Positions 1 through 5,493 of a stretch of 5,493 nucleotides of DNA are shown here, in pieces. Position numbers and translations under genes: made by a program. Numbering within the stretch: position 1 is the first letter of the stretch; every line of letters begins with the position of its first letter. The stretch comes from Nitrospira sp. (GTDB taxonomy: Bacteria > Nitrospirota > Nitrospiria > Nitrospirales > Nitrospiraceae), in the NCBI GenBank assembly GCA_029858925.1, contig JAOUEB010000118.1, positions 1-5,493 of the forward strand, written 5' to 3'. The notes beneath the pieces are model-generated. The model searched no databases. It saw nothing but the letters and a program-made list of their open reading frames with translations, and was not told the DNA's origin.

Positions 1-1500
1 GACTTTGAGAAGATGGTTCAAGGATACCATGAGATTCATTCGGCGGTCTTAGATCGCTTCGGTGGATCGATTTGTGGAGAGCATGGCGATGGGCGAATCC
101 GGGCCGAGTATGTGAAGAAGATGTTTGGGGAGGAGCTCTACGGCCTCTTCGTTCAAGTGAAGAAGATCTTCGATCCGGACAATATCATGAATCCTGGCAT
201 CAAGATCAGCGACCGGCCGTTCACGGATCACATCGACTACACCAGGCTCTCCAAGTCCTGCGCCACCTGCGCGAAGTGCAATTCGGTCTGCCCGGTCTAT
301 GATGTGTTCCAGTCGGAAGACATGAGTGCTCGGGGCTGGTTTGAGATCGTGACGGCGAAGGACTACAGTTACCTGAATTCCAAGCGAGTCGTGGAAGCCT
401 GTCTGAATTGCAAATCCTGCCGGACGATTTGCCCGGCCGGTGTGGACGTGTCCGATCTTATCTTGAAAAAGCGGGCTGAGCATCCCAATCGCCTAGCCGG
501 CTGGATCTTCAGACTTCAGGCGGGAGGGAACTGGTTTGATTTGTTGTTGCGGTGGGCGGGAAAGACTCAGCGGCACTGGGATCGTCCATGGCTCAGGCGG
601 ATCATCGAGCAAGTCACCAGACCTCTAATGAGAGCGCTGGCCACGACGGCTCGATTGCCGCACGACCTGGTGTTGCCGAAACTGGCCACCAGGCATTTAC
701 GCCAGCGCTATGCGGGATTGATCCCGACCGATACGCGCCGACCACAGCCGAACGGAGTGGCCTACTTTCATGGTTGTGCCGCGAACTATTTTGATGACGG
801 TGTCGGGGATGCCGTGATCGGCGTGTTGCGGAAATACGGGATTGAGCCGGATCTGCCTCTTCAGCGCTGCTCCGGGACGCCGATTCAAACCTACGGGCAT
901 CAAGAGCTGGCGCGGGAGAGTGCCCGGTTCAATCTGAAGTCCTTGGCGCCCTATGAGACGATCGTGACCGGCTGCGCGTCCTGCACGCTGATGCTCAAGG
1001 ACTACCCCGCGTTGTTTGAGGACGGTGCGGAACGCCGGCAGGCGACAGAATTAGCCAAGAAGGTCGTGCATATTACTGAGTTTGCCGCGCAGTCGCCGCA
1101 GCATCCTCCGATGGCACGGGCCGCCGGAAGAACCAAATGCGTGACCTATCATTCGTCGTGTCATTTGCGGGCCGCCGGTGTGACGAAGGAGCCGCGCAAG
1201 GTCTTGTCGTCATTGCCGGGTGTCAATTTTACTGAAATGCCGGATGCCGATCGCTGCGCCGGTGGAGCAGGGACCTTCATTGTGAAGGATTATGAGACGT
1301 CTCAGAAGATCTTTGAGCGGAAGGCGCGCGCGGTCGAGCAGGCAGGCGCGGACGTGGTGGCCACGAGTTGTCCTGCCTGCATGATTCAATTGAGGAACGG
1401 ACTGGGAGATCGGGTGGAAGTCAAACATGTCGCGCAGCTGCTGCATGAGGCCTGCGAAGCGGCTGACCTCCAGCAAGAAAACGTGAAGCGTCATTCGTGA
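1..1500 (+). CDS. FAD-linked oxidase / Fe-S oxidoreductase fusion (glycolate or D-lactate dehydrogenase type), 5' end missing
   Basis: This is the C-terminal part (499 codons, open from base 1, stop TGA at 1498) of a protein that oxidises a 2-hydroxyacid, probably D-lactate or glycolate, and passes electrons through Fe-S clusters to a quinone or other carrier. The window opens in the end of the FAD-oxidase C-terminal domain: GEHGDG at 76-93 and the closing KKIFDPDNIMNPG are typical. A two-cluster ferredoxin-like domain follows, with CxxCxxCxxxCP at 259-294 and again at 400-435. Then come two cysteine-rich CCG-type domains: HGC at 769-777, CSG at 868, CASC at 973-984; then SSC at 1153-1161, CAG at 1255, CPAC at 1369-1380. 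This order matches GlcD-GlcF or YdiJ/Dld-II fusions of roughly 950-1000 residues, so about half is missing upstream. In both CCG motifs one cysteine is replaced (Ser, Ala). No signal peptide can be judged. The family is sure; the substrate is not. Confidence 0.93.
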   Translation, partial: DFEKMVQGYHEIHSAVLDRFGGSICGEHGDGRIRAEYVKKMFGEELYGLFVQVKKIFDPDNIMNPGIKISDRPFTDHIDYTRLSKSCATCAKCNSVCPVYDVFQSEDMSARGWFEIVTAKDYSYLNSKRVVEACLNCKSCRTICPAGVDVSDLILKKRAEHPNRLAGWIFRLQAGGNWFDLLLRWAGKTQRHWDRPWLRRIIEQVTRPLMRALATTARLPHDLVLPKLATRHLRQRYAGLIPTDTRRPQPNGVAYFHGCAANYFDDGVGDAVIGVLRKYGIEPDLPLQRCSGTPIQTYGHQELARESARFNLKSLAPYETIVTGCASCTLMLKDYPALFEDGAERRQATELAKKVVHITEFAAQSPQHPPMARAAGRTKCVTYHSSCHLRAAGVTKEPRKVLSSLPGVNFTEMPDADRCAGGAGTFIVKDYETSQKIFERKARAVEQAGADVVATSCPACMIQLRNGLGDRVEVKHVAQLLHEACEAADLQQENVKRHS

Positions 1501-1590
1501 AGCGTATCTCGTTGAGGGTGAAGCCGGAAGAACGATCGCGAACGACAGATCGCTTTGGTGCGCAATACGCTTGGCGAGATACGAGATACG
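1482..1590. repeat. Repeat-rich gene end and gap with inverted and tandem short words
   Basis: The 10-base word cgtgaagcgt occurs at 1482-1491 and 1496-1505, and again at 3794-3803 just upstream of hairpin repeat A. The first two copies span the last codons and stop of the oxidoreductase gene. The word cgtatctcgt (1503-1512) is the exact reverse complement of acgagatacg (1581-1590), and aagcgtat (1500-1507) is that of atacgctt (1565-1572), so the gap can form alternative hairpins. The right arm is a 7-base tandem: cgagata at 1575-1581 and 1582-1588. The arrangement looks like a decayed dispersed palindromic element. No open reading frame of interest lies in 1501-1612. The words are read directly from the sequence; membership of a family is inference. 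Confidence 0.5.
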
Positions 1591-1612
1591 AACAACGAGG
1601 AACGAAATCTTC

Positions 1613-1891
1613 ATGGTGACCATTCTGGTGCTCGGTAACACATTGCGTGACGCGGTCGGAGAGAGTGAGATCGAAGTCCGCGTGACGGAGCCGACGACGG
1701 TAAAACGGCTGATCGAGGCGAACCCGGACCAGCTCGGTGGACTGCGCCGTTTTCTTACCGATGGGGAGGCGCTGATCACGGTCAACAAGCGAATCGGCTC
1801 GGAAGATTCGCCGATTAAGGACGGCGACATGGTGAAGTTCTCGTTCCAGTCCCGTACCTCTTACGACGGGACCAGAGATATCCCCACGTAA
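1613..1891 (+). CDS. MoaD/ThiS-family beta-grasp protein without C-terminal Gly-Gly
   Basis: A 92-residue protein with the ubiquitin-like beta-grasp pattern of small sulfur carriers. It opens with a strand (VTILVLGNTLRDAVGESEIEV, about residues 2-22, recalling MoaD starts such as FFGxLRExxG), then a helix near TTVKRLIEANPDQLGG, then the family hallmark strand and turn ITVNKRIG...SPIKDGDMVKFSF ending near residue 78. Canonical MoaD and ThiS end in Gly-Gly, which is adenylated and thiocarboxylated. Here the chain instead continues with a polar tail, SRTSYDGTRDIPT, and the only glycine in it is single (G86). A sulfur-carrier role is therefore doubtful unless the tail is processed. The reading frame opens earlier, at a TTG at 1571, but ATG 1613 gives the start expected from homology. 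A purine stretch (gagga, 1597-1601) lies 11 bases upstream as a weak ribosome site. The oxidoreductase ends 112 bases upstream and no molybdopterin or thiamine gene is visible nearby. Confidence 0.8.
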   Translation: MVTILVLGNTLRDAVGESEIEVRVTEPTTVKRLIEANPDQLGGLRRFLTDGEALITVNKRIGSEDSPIKDGDMVKFSFQSRTSYDGTRDIPT

Positions 1892-1993
1892 AGGACCCTG
1901 CCGATGACCGGCATCTTTCCTCGCGCTTAAATCTTATCTTTAACTTGAGATTGATTACGTAACTGCCAGATGTGCTAGGAGTAGTTAAAGCGA

Positions 1994-3319
1994 ATGGGAT
2001 CCAACGAGGAGCTGGCGAACAACCGTACAGGTAGAATCGTCTTGCCGCTTTATCAGCAAGTGCTTATCGCTGTGGCTGGGGGCGCGTTTCTCGGTGTGTT
2101 GTTCGGGCAGGAGGCATATCTCGGCGGCTTGCGCAATGAGCAGTTGGGGAAACTTGGCCTGTTTGTCGTCTCCATCCTCAAGACCCTCGCCATTCCACTC
2201 ATCTTTTTCGCGATCATCGATGCCCTGATCAGAACCACGATACCCTTGCGCCAGGGGGGCAAGTTGCTGGCCATCTGTCTTGTGAATGTCACGGTTGCGA
2301 TGACCCTCGGCCTCGGCATTATGAACAGCTGGCAGCCGGGCCTCCAGTGGTACGGCAAGGTGGATGACCTGCTCCATATCGTGCCGGGAACAAAAACTGC
2401 GGCGACCTTCACACCGTCCGATCATCCGCTACAAGATCTCGCGGCCTATATTCCCCGCACCATCGCGGAGCCATTTTCCAGCCACAACATCATCGGGGTG
2501 GTTCTTCTCGCCCTCGTCATTGGCGCCATCGTGCGCACGATGCATAATAGGTCGGCGCCAGCGGGAAGGGTGATTGACCGAGTCGTGTGGGCCATCCAGC
2601 GCATGTATGAATGGCTGGTCAAGATTCTCGGTTGGATCATCCTGATCGTCCCCGTCGCCGTCTTCGGCGTCGTCGCACAGGTGGTCGGCAAATCAGGTCT
2701 GGGCGTCTTCTCGGTGCTGTGGATTTTTCTCGTGGCCATGTTGCTCGGACTCGCTATCCATTCGCTCATCTATTATCCGCTCATAGCCTGGTTCATTGGA
2801 AAGAAGTCGCCCAAGGTCTACGTGGGGCAGGGGGCCGACGCAATCATGACCGCACTCTCCTGTAACAGCAGCCTCGCGACTGTGCCTGTCACGCTCCGAT
2901 GTCTTGAACGGATGAATGTGTCTGCGCAATCGTCGCGCCTTGCTGCCTGTGTCGGAACCAACCTTAACAACGACGGCATCACCCTCTACGAAGCCATGGC
3001 TGCGTTGTTTCTCGCCCAGGCACTGGGCTTCGACCTGACTGTCGGCACACAGCTCGTCATCGTCGCCGCGTCTATCATCGCGGGGGCCGGGGTGGCCGGG
3101 ATTCCCGAAGCCGGGATGATCATCATGCCGCTTGTTCTCACCGCCGCGGGTCTGCCGGATGAAGTGATCCTGGCATCTATCCCGCTCATCATGACCGTCG
3201 ATTGGATCATCGCCCGCGCCCGCTCCGGCGTGAACGTCATGAGCGACATGCTCGTGGCCATCTTGCTGGACGCGGGACGGACGCCATCAGCGCCCGTATC
3301 CGAATCAAGGGTGCCCTGA
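1994..3319 (+). CDS. Dicarboxylate/amino acid:cation symporter (DAACS, SDF family)
   Basis: A 441-residue inner-membrane secondary carrier of the GltP/DctA fold, expected to import C4-dicarboxylates or acidic amino acids with Na+ or H+. Hydrophobic helices begin near residue 15 and continue to the end; a polar stretch near residues 107-160 separates TM3 from TM4. Hairpin HP1 lies near residues 277-300 (NSSLATVPVT). TM7 carries NLNNDGITLY at 323-332, the counterpart of the family's NMDGT. HP2 lies near 357-377 with AGIPEAG. TM8 carries D403-W-I-I-A407-R-A-R410-S-G-V-N414, the counterpart of D390...D394..R397...N401 in archaeal GltPh. R410, which would bind a side-chain carboxylate, is kept. 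A407 replaces the aspartate that binds the amino group, which favours a dicarboxylate over aspartate or glutamate. Length is normal for the family. ATG 1994 is preceded by aggag at 1977-1981, a rather long spacing of 12 bases. The fold is sure; the substrate is inferred. Confidence 0.93.
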   Translation: MGSNEELANNRTGRIVLPLYQQVLIAVAGGAFLGVLFGQEAYLGGLRNEQLGKLGLFVVSILKTLAIPLIFFAIIDALIRTTIPLRQGGKLLAICLVNVTVAMTLGLGIMNSWQPGLQWYGKVDDLLHIVPGTKTAATFTPSDHPLQDLAAYIPRTIAEPFSSHNIIGVVLLALVIGAIVRTMHNRSAPAGRVIDRVVWAIQRMYEWLVKILGWIILIVPVAVFGVVAQVVGKSGLGVFSVLWIFLVAMLLGLAIHSLIYYPLIAWFIGKKSPKVYVGQGADAIMTALSCNSSLATVPVTLRCLERMNVSAQSSRLAACVGTNLNNDGITLYEAMAALFLAQALGFDLTVGTQLVIVAASIIAGAGVAGIPEAGMIIMPLVLTAAGLPDEVILASIPLIMTVDWIIARARSGVNVMSDMLVAILLDAGRTPSAPVSESRVP

Positions 3320-3453
3320 TCATCGTGAACCGCTTCCCATGATGTGGCGTGATGTCGTTTTAAACCGGGCAAGTTTCCGCTGCACCGTATCCATTTAAAA
3401 TTTGTCCGTGTCTGTGTGCCACATAATCAGCGACCGTCCATTGTCGTCACAGA

Positions 3454-3482
3454 TTGAGTACATCGGAGAACTCATTCATAAT
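3454..3482 (+). promoter_or_regulatory. Candidate sigma70-type promoter for the 88-residue gene
   Basis: TTGAGT at 3454-3459 (4 of 6 to TTGACA), 17 bases, then CATAAT at 3477-3482 (5 of 6 to TATAAT). Transcription would begin near 3489 and give a leader of about 16 bases that still contains the Shine-Dalgarno. The rest of the 186-base gap after the symporter (3320-3453) shows no gene and no convincing terminator, only an AT-rich stretch around 3357-3402. The match is good but untested, and promoter consensus in this phylum may differ. Confidence 0.45.
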
Positions 3483-3494
3483 TATTTGATGATT

Positions 3495-3500
3495 AGGAGG
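3495..3500 (+). promoter_or_regulatory. Consensus Shine-Dalgarno AGGAGG
   Basis: AGGAGG sits 5 bases before ATG 3506. It is the strongest ribosome site in the window, fixes the start of the 88-residue gene, and is a main reason to treat that short unrecognised frame as real. Confidence 0.8.
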
Positions 3501-3505
3501 GGATC

Positions 3506-3772
3506 ATGGCGGTATTTCGGCGGCCGGAATTAGAAAAAGATAACCCCATCGCTCCGCAGATGTATGTGGGGCCTCGGAGAAGGCGCGCACTGGCGAGGGA
3601 AACTTCGTCGTCGCAGGTCACTGCGCAGGAGAGCATGACGGAAGTGCTGCAGGCGTTGACGGCAGCGGCGGAACGGTTTGTGGCGGCTGTGCCGCCAGTT
3701 AAGAAATCGACTCAGGAGCGGAATGCGCTGCTGAAGGCGATTGCGCAGGCGCAACAACAGTTGGCAAGCTAG
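3506..3772 (+). CDS. Small protein of unknown function (88 residues)
   Basis: I do not recognise this protein. It starts at ATG 3506 behind a consensus Shine-Dalgarno and a promoter-like sequence. The N-terminal third is polar and proline-bearing (FRRPELEKDNPIAPQMYVGP) and ends in a basic patch, RRRR at residues 24-27. The remainder looks alpha-helical: about residues 40-60 (ESMTEVLQALTAAAERFVAAV) and, after a PPVKK break, about residues 67-87, rich in Ala and Gln (ALLKAIAQAQQQLA). There is no signal peptide, membrane segment, cysteine or metal motif. The arginine patch and two helices would fit a small nucleic-acid- or protein-binding factor, but that is only a guess. The symporter ends 186 bases upstream and hairpin repeat A begins 32 bases downstream, so it appears to be a single-gene transcript. 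Confidence 0.75.
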   Translation: MAVFRRPELEKDNPIAPQMYVGPRRRRALARETSSSQVTAQESMTEVLQALTAAAERFVAAVPPVKKSTQERNALLKAIAQAQQQLAS

Positions 3773-3804
3773 ATTTCCCAGTCGCTGGTATCTCGTGAAG
3801 CGTG

Positions 3805-3914
3805 ATTCGCTCGAAAGAGCTAATCACGTATGGCTGATGGCACGAGACCGGAGAATGAATTGAAGCAAGTTCATGCTCTGATCACGTGCTATCAGCCATC
3901 AGCTATAGGCTCTT
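3805..3914. repeat. Long imperfect hairpin repeat, copy A
   Basis: A ~110-base element sharing its ends and core with copy B at 4956-5071: attcgctcgaaagagc at the left end (3805-3820), catgctctgatc in the middle (3872-3883), and gctctt at the right end. It folds on itself. aagagc (3815-3820) pairs with gctctt (3909-3914). atggctgatggcac (3830-3843) pairs with gtgctatcagccat (3886-3899), with a single G-T wobble. Further inward 3849-3853 pairs with 3876-3880 and atgaa (3855-3859) with ttcat (3870-3874). It begins 32 bases after the small gene's stop. It is not followed by a T run, so a classical terminator role is doubtful; it may still protect or end the transcript. It resembles a REP- or MITE-like dispersed element. 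Confidence 0.75.
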
Positions 3915-3935
3915 GTCTCACCGAGACCAGTGCCC

Positions 3936-3965
3936 TCGACAAGACGGGGCATCGCGCACTATAAG
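3936..3965 (+). promoter_or_regulatory. Candidate promoter placing the transcript start at the AKR start codon
   Basis: TCGACA at 3936-3941 (5 of 6 to TTGACA), 18 bases, then TATAAG at 3960-3965 (5 of 6 to TATAAT). The expected transcription start, about 6-8 bases after the -10, falls on or next to ATG 3972, which would make the mRNA leaderless or nearly so. The only ribosome-site candidate is a poor aagag at 3964-3968, which fits that reading. This is inference from sequence match alone. Confidence 0.4.
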
Positions 3966-3971
3966 AGATTC

Positions 3972-4943
3972 ATGCAATACGTCCATCTTGGCCGCTCAGG
4001 CGTGAAGGTCAGCCGGCTTTGTCTTGGCACGATGAACTTCGGACCGGAGACGAGCGAGGCCGACAGCTTCGCGATCATGGATCGGGCGCTGGAACTCGGC
4101 CTCAATTTTTTCGACACGGCTGATGTCTATGGCTGGAAGGTCGGGGAAGGGTGGACCGAGCAGATCGTCGGGCGCTGGCTTGCGCAGGGAGGCGGGCGGC
4201 GTGAGAAGGTCGTACTGGCGACGAAAGTCTTCGGTCGCATGGGCGACTGGCCGAATCAATCGCGGCTCTCGGCCCTGCACATCAAACGAGCTTGCGAGGA
4301 GAGTTTGCGGCGGTTGGGCGCCGACCACCTCGATCTCTATCAGATGCATCATATCGATCGGGAGTCGCCGTGGGAGGAAATCTGGCAGGCAATGGAGCAG
4401 TTGGTCCGGGAGGGAAAGGTCCTCTATGTCGGCAGCAGCAATTTCGCCGGTTGGCATCTGGCCCAGGCGCAAGAGCTGGCCAGGAGCCGCCACTTTCTTG
4501 GACTGATCTCCGAGCAGAGCCTATATAACCTGGTCGAGCGAACGGTTGAGCTGGAGGTAATTCCGGCCTGCAAAGCCTACGGTATCGGTCTGATTCCCTG
4601 GAGCCCGCTGGCGCGTGGGCTCCTGGCAGGGGCGCTGAAGCCGGCGACGGTCGGACGGCGGGCGGACGAGGATCTGAAGAAGGGAATAGAAAGGTATCGC
4701 CCGAAGCTCGAAGCCTATGAGGGGTTCTGTCAGAACCTGGGCGAACAGCCTGCCGATGTGGCGCTGGCGTGGCTGCTTCATCAACCGGCGGTGACGGCGC
4801 CCATCATCGGCCCCCGCACGATGGACCAATTGAACGGCGCCATGCGGGCCTTGGCGCTGACGTTGAGCGCCGACCAGCTCACGCGATTGGACGCGATCTT
4901 TCCGGGACCAGGGGGACCGGCTCCGGAAGCCTATGCCTGGTAG
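3972..4943 (+). CDS. Aldo-keto reductase, NADP-dependent
   Basis: A 323-residue cytosolic oxidoreductase of the aldo-keto reductase superfamily, which reduces aldehydes or ketones with NADPH on a TIM barrel. The catalytic tetrad is complete: D48 and Y53 in FDTADVYG, K85 in LATKVFG, H126 in LYQMHHID. The conserved GSSNF (154-158) follows at the end of a barrel strand. The C-terminal cofactor signature IIGPRTMDQL is at 278-287, and the end, GPGGPAPEAYAW, resembles that of YajO-like and actinobacterial members. The frame is open back to a GTG at 3930, but ATG 3972 gives the standard start (QYVHLGRSGVKVSRLCLGTMNFG) and has a promoter-like sequence just before it. The gene lies alone between two copies of the hairpin repeat. 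Superfamily and activity type are sure; the physiological substrate cannot be told from sequence. Detoxification of reactive carbonyls is a common role. Confidence 0.95.
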   Translation: MQYVHLGRSGVKVSRLCLGTMNFGPETSEADSFAIMDRALELGLNFFDTADVYGWKVGEGWTEQIVGRWLAQGGGRREKVVLATKVFGRMGDWPNQSRLSALHIKRACEESLRRLGADHLDLYQMHHIDRESPWEEIWQAMEQLVREGKVLYVGSSNFAGWHLAQAQELARSRHFLGLISEQSLYNLVERTVELEVIPACKAYGIGLIPWSPLARGLLAGALKPATVGRRADEDLKKGIERYRPKLEAYEGFCQNLGEQPADVALAWLLHQPAVTAPIIGPRTMDQLNGAMRALALTLSADQLTRLDAIFPGPGGPAPEAYAW

Positions 4944-4955
4944 GACCCGATGGTC

Positions 4956-5071
4956 ATTCGCTCGAAAGAGCCGATGGCGCATAGCTTATGGCACGAAATC
5001 GGAGAACGAATCAAAGACAAACCCATGCTCTGATCTGATTCCGCGCCATATGCCACCGGCCATACGCTCTT
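4956..5071. repeat. Long imperfect hairpin repeat, copy B
   Basis: Second copy of the element at 3805-3914, in the same orientation, starting 12 bases after the aldo-keto reductase stop. Identical blocks are the 16 bases at 4956-4971, atggcacga at 4988-4996, catgctctgatc at 5024-5035 and gctctt at 5066-5071; the rest has diverged, with a one-base gap in the middle and a few extra bases in the right arm. The fold is kept: aagagc (4966-4971) pairs with gctctt, atggc (4974-4978) with gccat (5059-5063), tatggc (4987-4992) with gccata (5045-5050), tcggag (4999-5004) with ctctga (5028-5033). Several pairs differ from copy A on both arms, as expected if pairing matters. About 100 bases of gap follow before radA (5072-5172), in which I see no gene. 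Confidence 0.75.
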
Positions 5072-5172
5072 AATCTTCAATGACTGAAGTCCGTCCTCCT
5101 TTTATTCCTTCTGCGCATCCATTAAGATAGGCGTGTTCAATCCTTGTTGACACTTCTCATAAGGCGATTCCG

Positions 5173-5493
5173 TTGAAAGCCAAGACCAGTTTTTCCTGCC
5201 AATCCTGCGGCCATCAATCGCTCCGATGGCTCGGTCGCTGCTCTGACTGCGGCGGCTGGAACACGATGAAAGAAGAGCGGCAGGCGGCCACCGGCAAGGG
5301 GCGCCCCGTGGCGATGAAGACCGCTCAAGCGCAGGCCACGCCGATCGGCGAGATCGAAGTGGTGGGTGAGGACCGCCGGCTCACGCGCATCAGTGAATTC
5401 GATCGAGTACTGGGCGGGGGCGTCATCCCAGGCTCCGTCATCTTGATCGGCGGCGATCCCGGGATTGGCAAGACCACGTTGCTGCTTCAGACG
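5173..5493 (+). CDS. radA: DNA repair protein RadA (Sms), N-terminal part, cut by window end
   Basis: The first 107 residues of RadA, a RecA-like ATPase that helps process recombination intermediates and drives branch migration. The N-terminal zinc finger is complete: C9-x-x-C12 and C23-x-x-C26 around HQSLRWLGRCSDCGGWNT. A linker follows, then the start of the ATPase core (RISEFDRVLGGGVIPGSVILIGG) with Walker A GDPGIGKTT at residues 94-102. The remaining ~350 residues, including the KNRFG motif and Lon-like domain, lie beyond the window. The start is TTG 5173: the frame is closed by TAG at 5128 and no ATG or GTG falls between, and aagg at 5161-5164 gives a usable ribosome site 8 bases upstream. 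Residues 2-9 (KAKTSFSC) match the usual RadA beginning. Identification is very secure. Confidence 0.95.
   Translation, partial: MKAKTSFSCQSCGHQSLRWLGRCSDCGGWNTMKEERQAATGKGRPVAMKTAQAQATPIGEIEVVGEDRRLTRISEFDRVLGGGVIPGSVILIGGDPGIGKTTLLLQT

Noticed and set aside
1210..1830. 206-residue open frame on the minus strand
   Set aside because: It runs antisense across the well-supported oxidoreductase end and the MoaD-like gene, and its translation shows no family motif.
1899..1921. Small stem (tgccg/cggca) with following tcttt after the MoaD-like gene as a terminator
   Set aside because: Only five base pairs and a broken T run; too weak to call.
1945..1980. ttgaga / ttgatt and tgctag as a promoter for the symporter
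   Set aside because: The -10 match is poor and would overlap the ribosome site; no pair with good boxes and spacing was found.
3342..3424. Inverted pair atgtggc / gccacat after the symporter
   Set aside because: Seven bases with about 70 bases between the arms; easily chance and without a T run.
3930..3971. Upstream GTG start adding 14 residues to the aldo-keto reductase
   Set aside because: The extra residues are not part of the family's N-terminus, no ribosome site precedes it, and the promoter-like sequence lies inside the stretch.
3996..4493. 165-residue minus-strand frame inside the aldo-keto reductase
   Set aside because: It is a shadow of a gene with an intact catalytic tetrad and shows no domain of its own.
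3805..5071. CRISPR-like array from the repeated blocks
   Set aside because: Only two ~110-base copies over 1 kb apart with a gene between them; no short regular repeats and spacers, and no cas genes.
5147..5152. Perfect TTGACA before radA as a -35 box
   Set aside because: At normal spacing the -10 would fall on ccgttg at 5170-5175, which overlaps the start codon and does not match TATAAT.

Overview
The window is GC-rich bacterial chromosomal DNA with every supported gene on the + strand. It holds four genes in full or nearly so and one at each edge that is cut off, separated by AT-richer gaps that carry palindromic repeats. The gene mix (a FAD/Fe-S 2-hydroxyacid oxidase, a MoaD/ThiS-like protein, a DAACS-type carrier, an aldo-keto reductase, RadA) and the repeat-laden gaps resemble Nitrospira-like (Nitrospirota) genomes. 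That assignment rests on recall of style, not on a search, and is only moderately likely.

Layout. 1-1500: C-terminal ~499 residues of a fused FAD-oxidase/Fe-S oxidoreductase of the glycolate/D-lactate dehydrogenase type. 1482-1590: tail of that gene and a gap with repeated and inverted words. 1613-1891: a 92-residue beta-grasp protein of the MoaD/ThiS family without the terminal Gly-Gly. 1994-3319: a 441-residue dicarboxylate/amino acid:cation symporter with altered substrate-site residues. 3320-3505: a gap that ends in a good sigma70-like promoter and a near-perfect Shine-Dalgarno. 3506-3772: an 88-residue protein I do not recognise. 3805-3914: long imperfect hairpin repeat, copy A. 3972-4943: a 323-residue aldo-keto reductase with intact catalytic tetrad. 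4956-5071: hairpin repeat, copy B, same orientation. 5173-5493: N-terminal 107 residues of the DNA repair protein RadA, running off the window.

How the genes relate. The oxidase and the symporter could both serve organic-acid metabolism (2-hydroxyacid oxidation, dicarboxylate uptake). Their gaps (about 110 and 100 bases) and the repeats between them do not show a tight operon, so the link is only suggestive. The aldo-keto reductase has its own promoter-like sequence and looks like a separate unit between two copies of the repeat. RadA is a housekeeping gene.

The least explained signal is the repeat family. Two ~110-base elements, diverged in sequence but both able to fold into the same long hairpin, follow two successive genes. 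A related set of short words sits at the end of the first gene, where it supplies that gene's last codons and stop. I saw no CRISPR array, tRNA, rRNA, transposase or phage gene.
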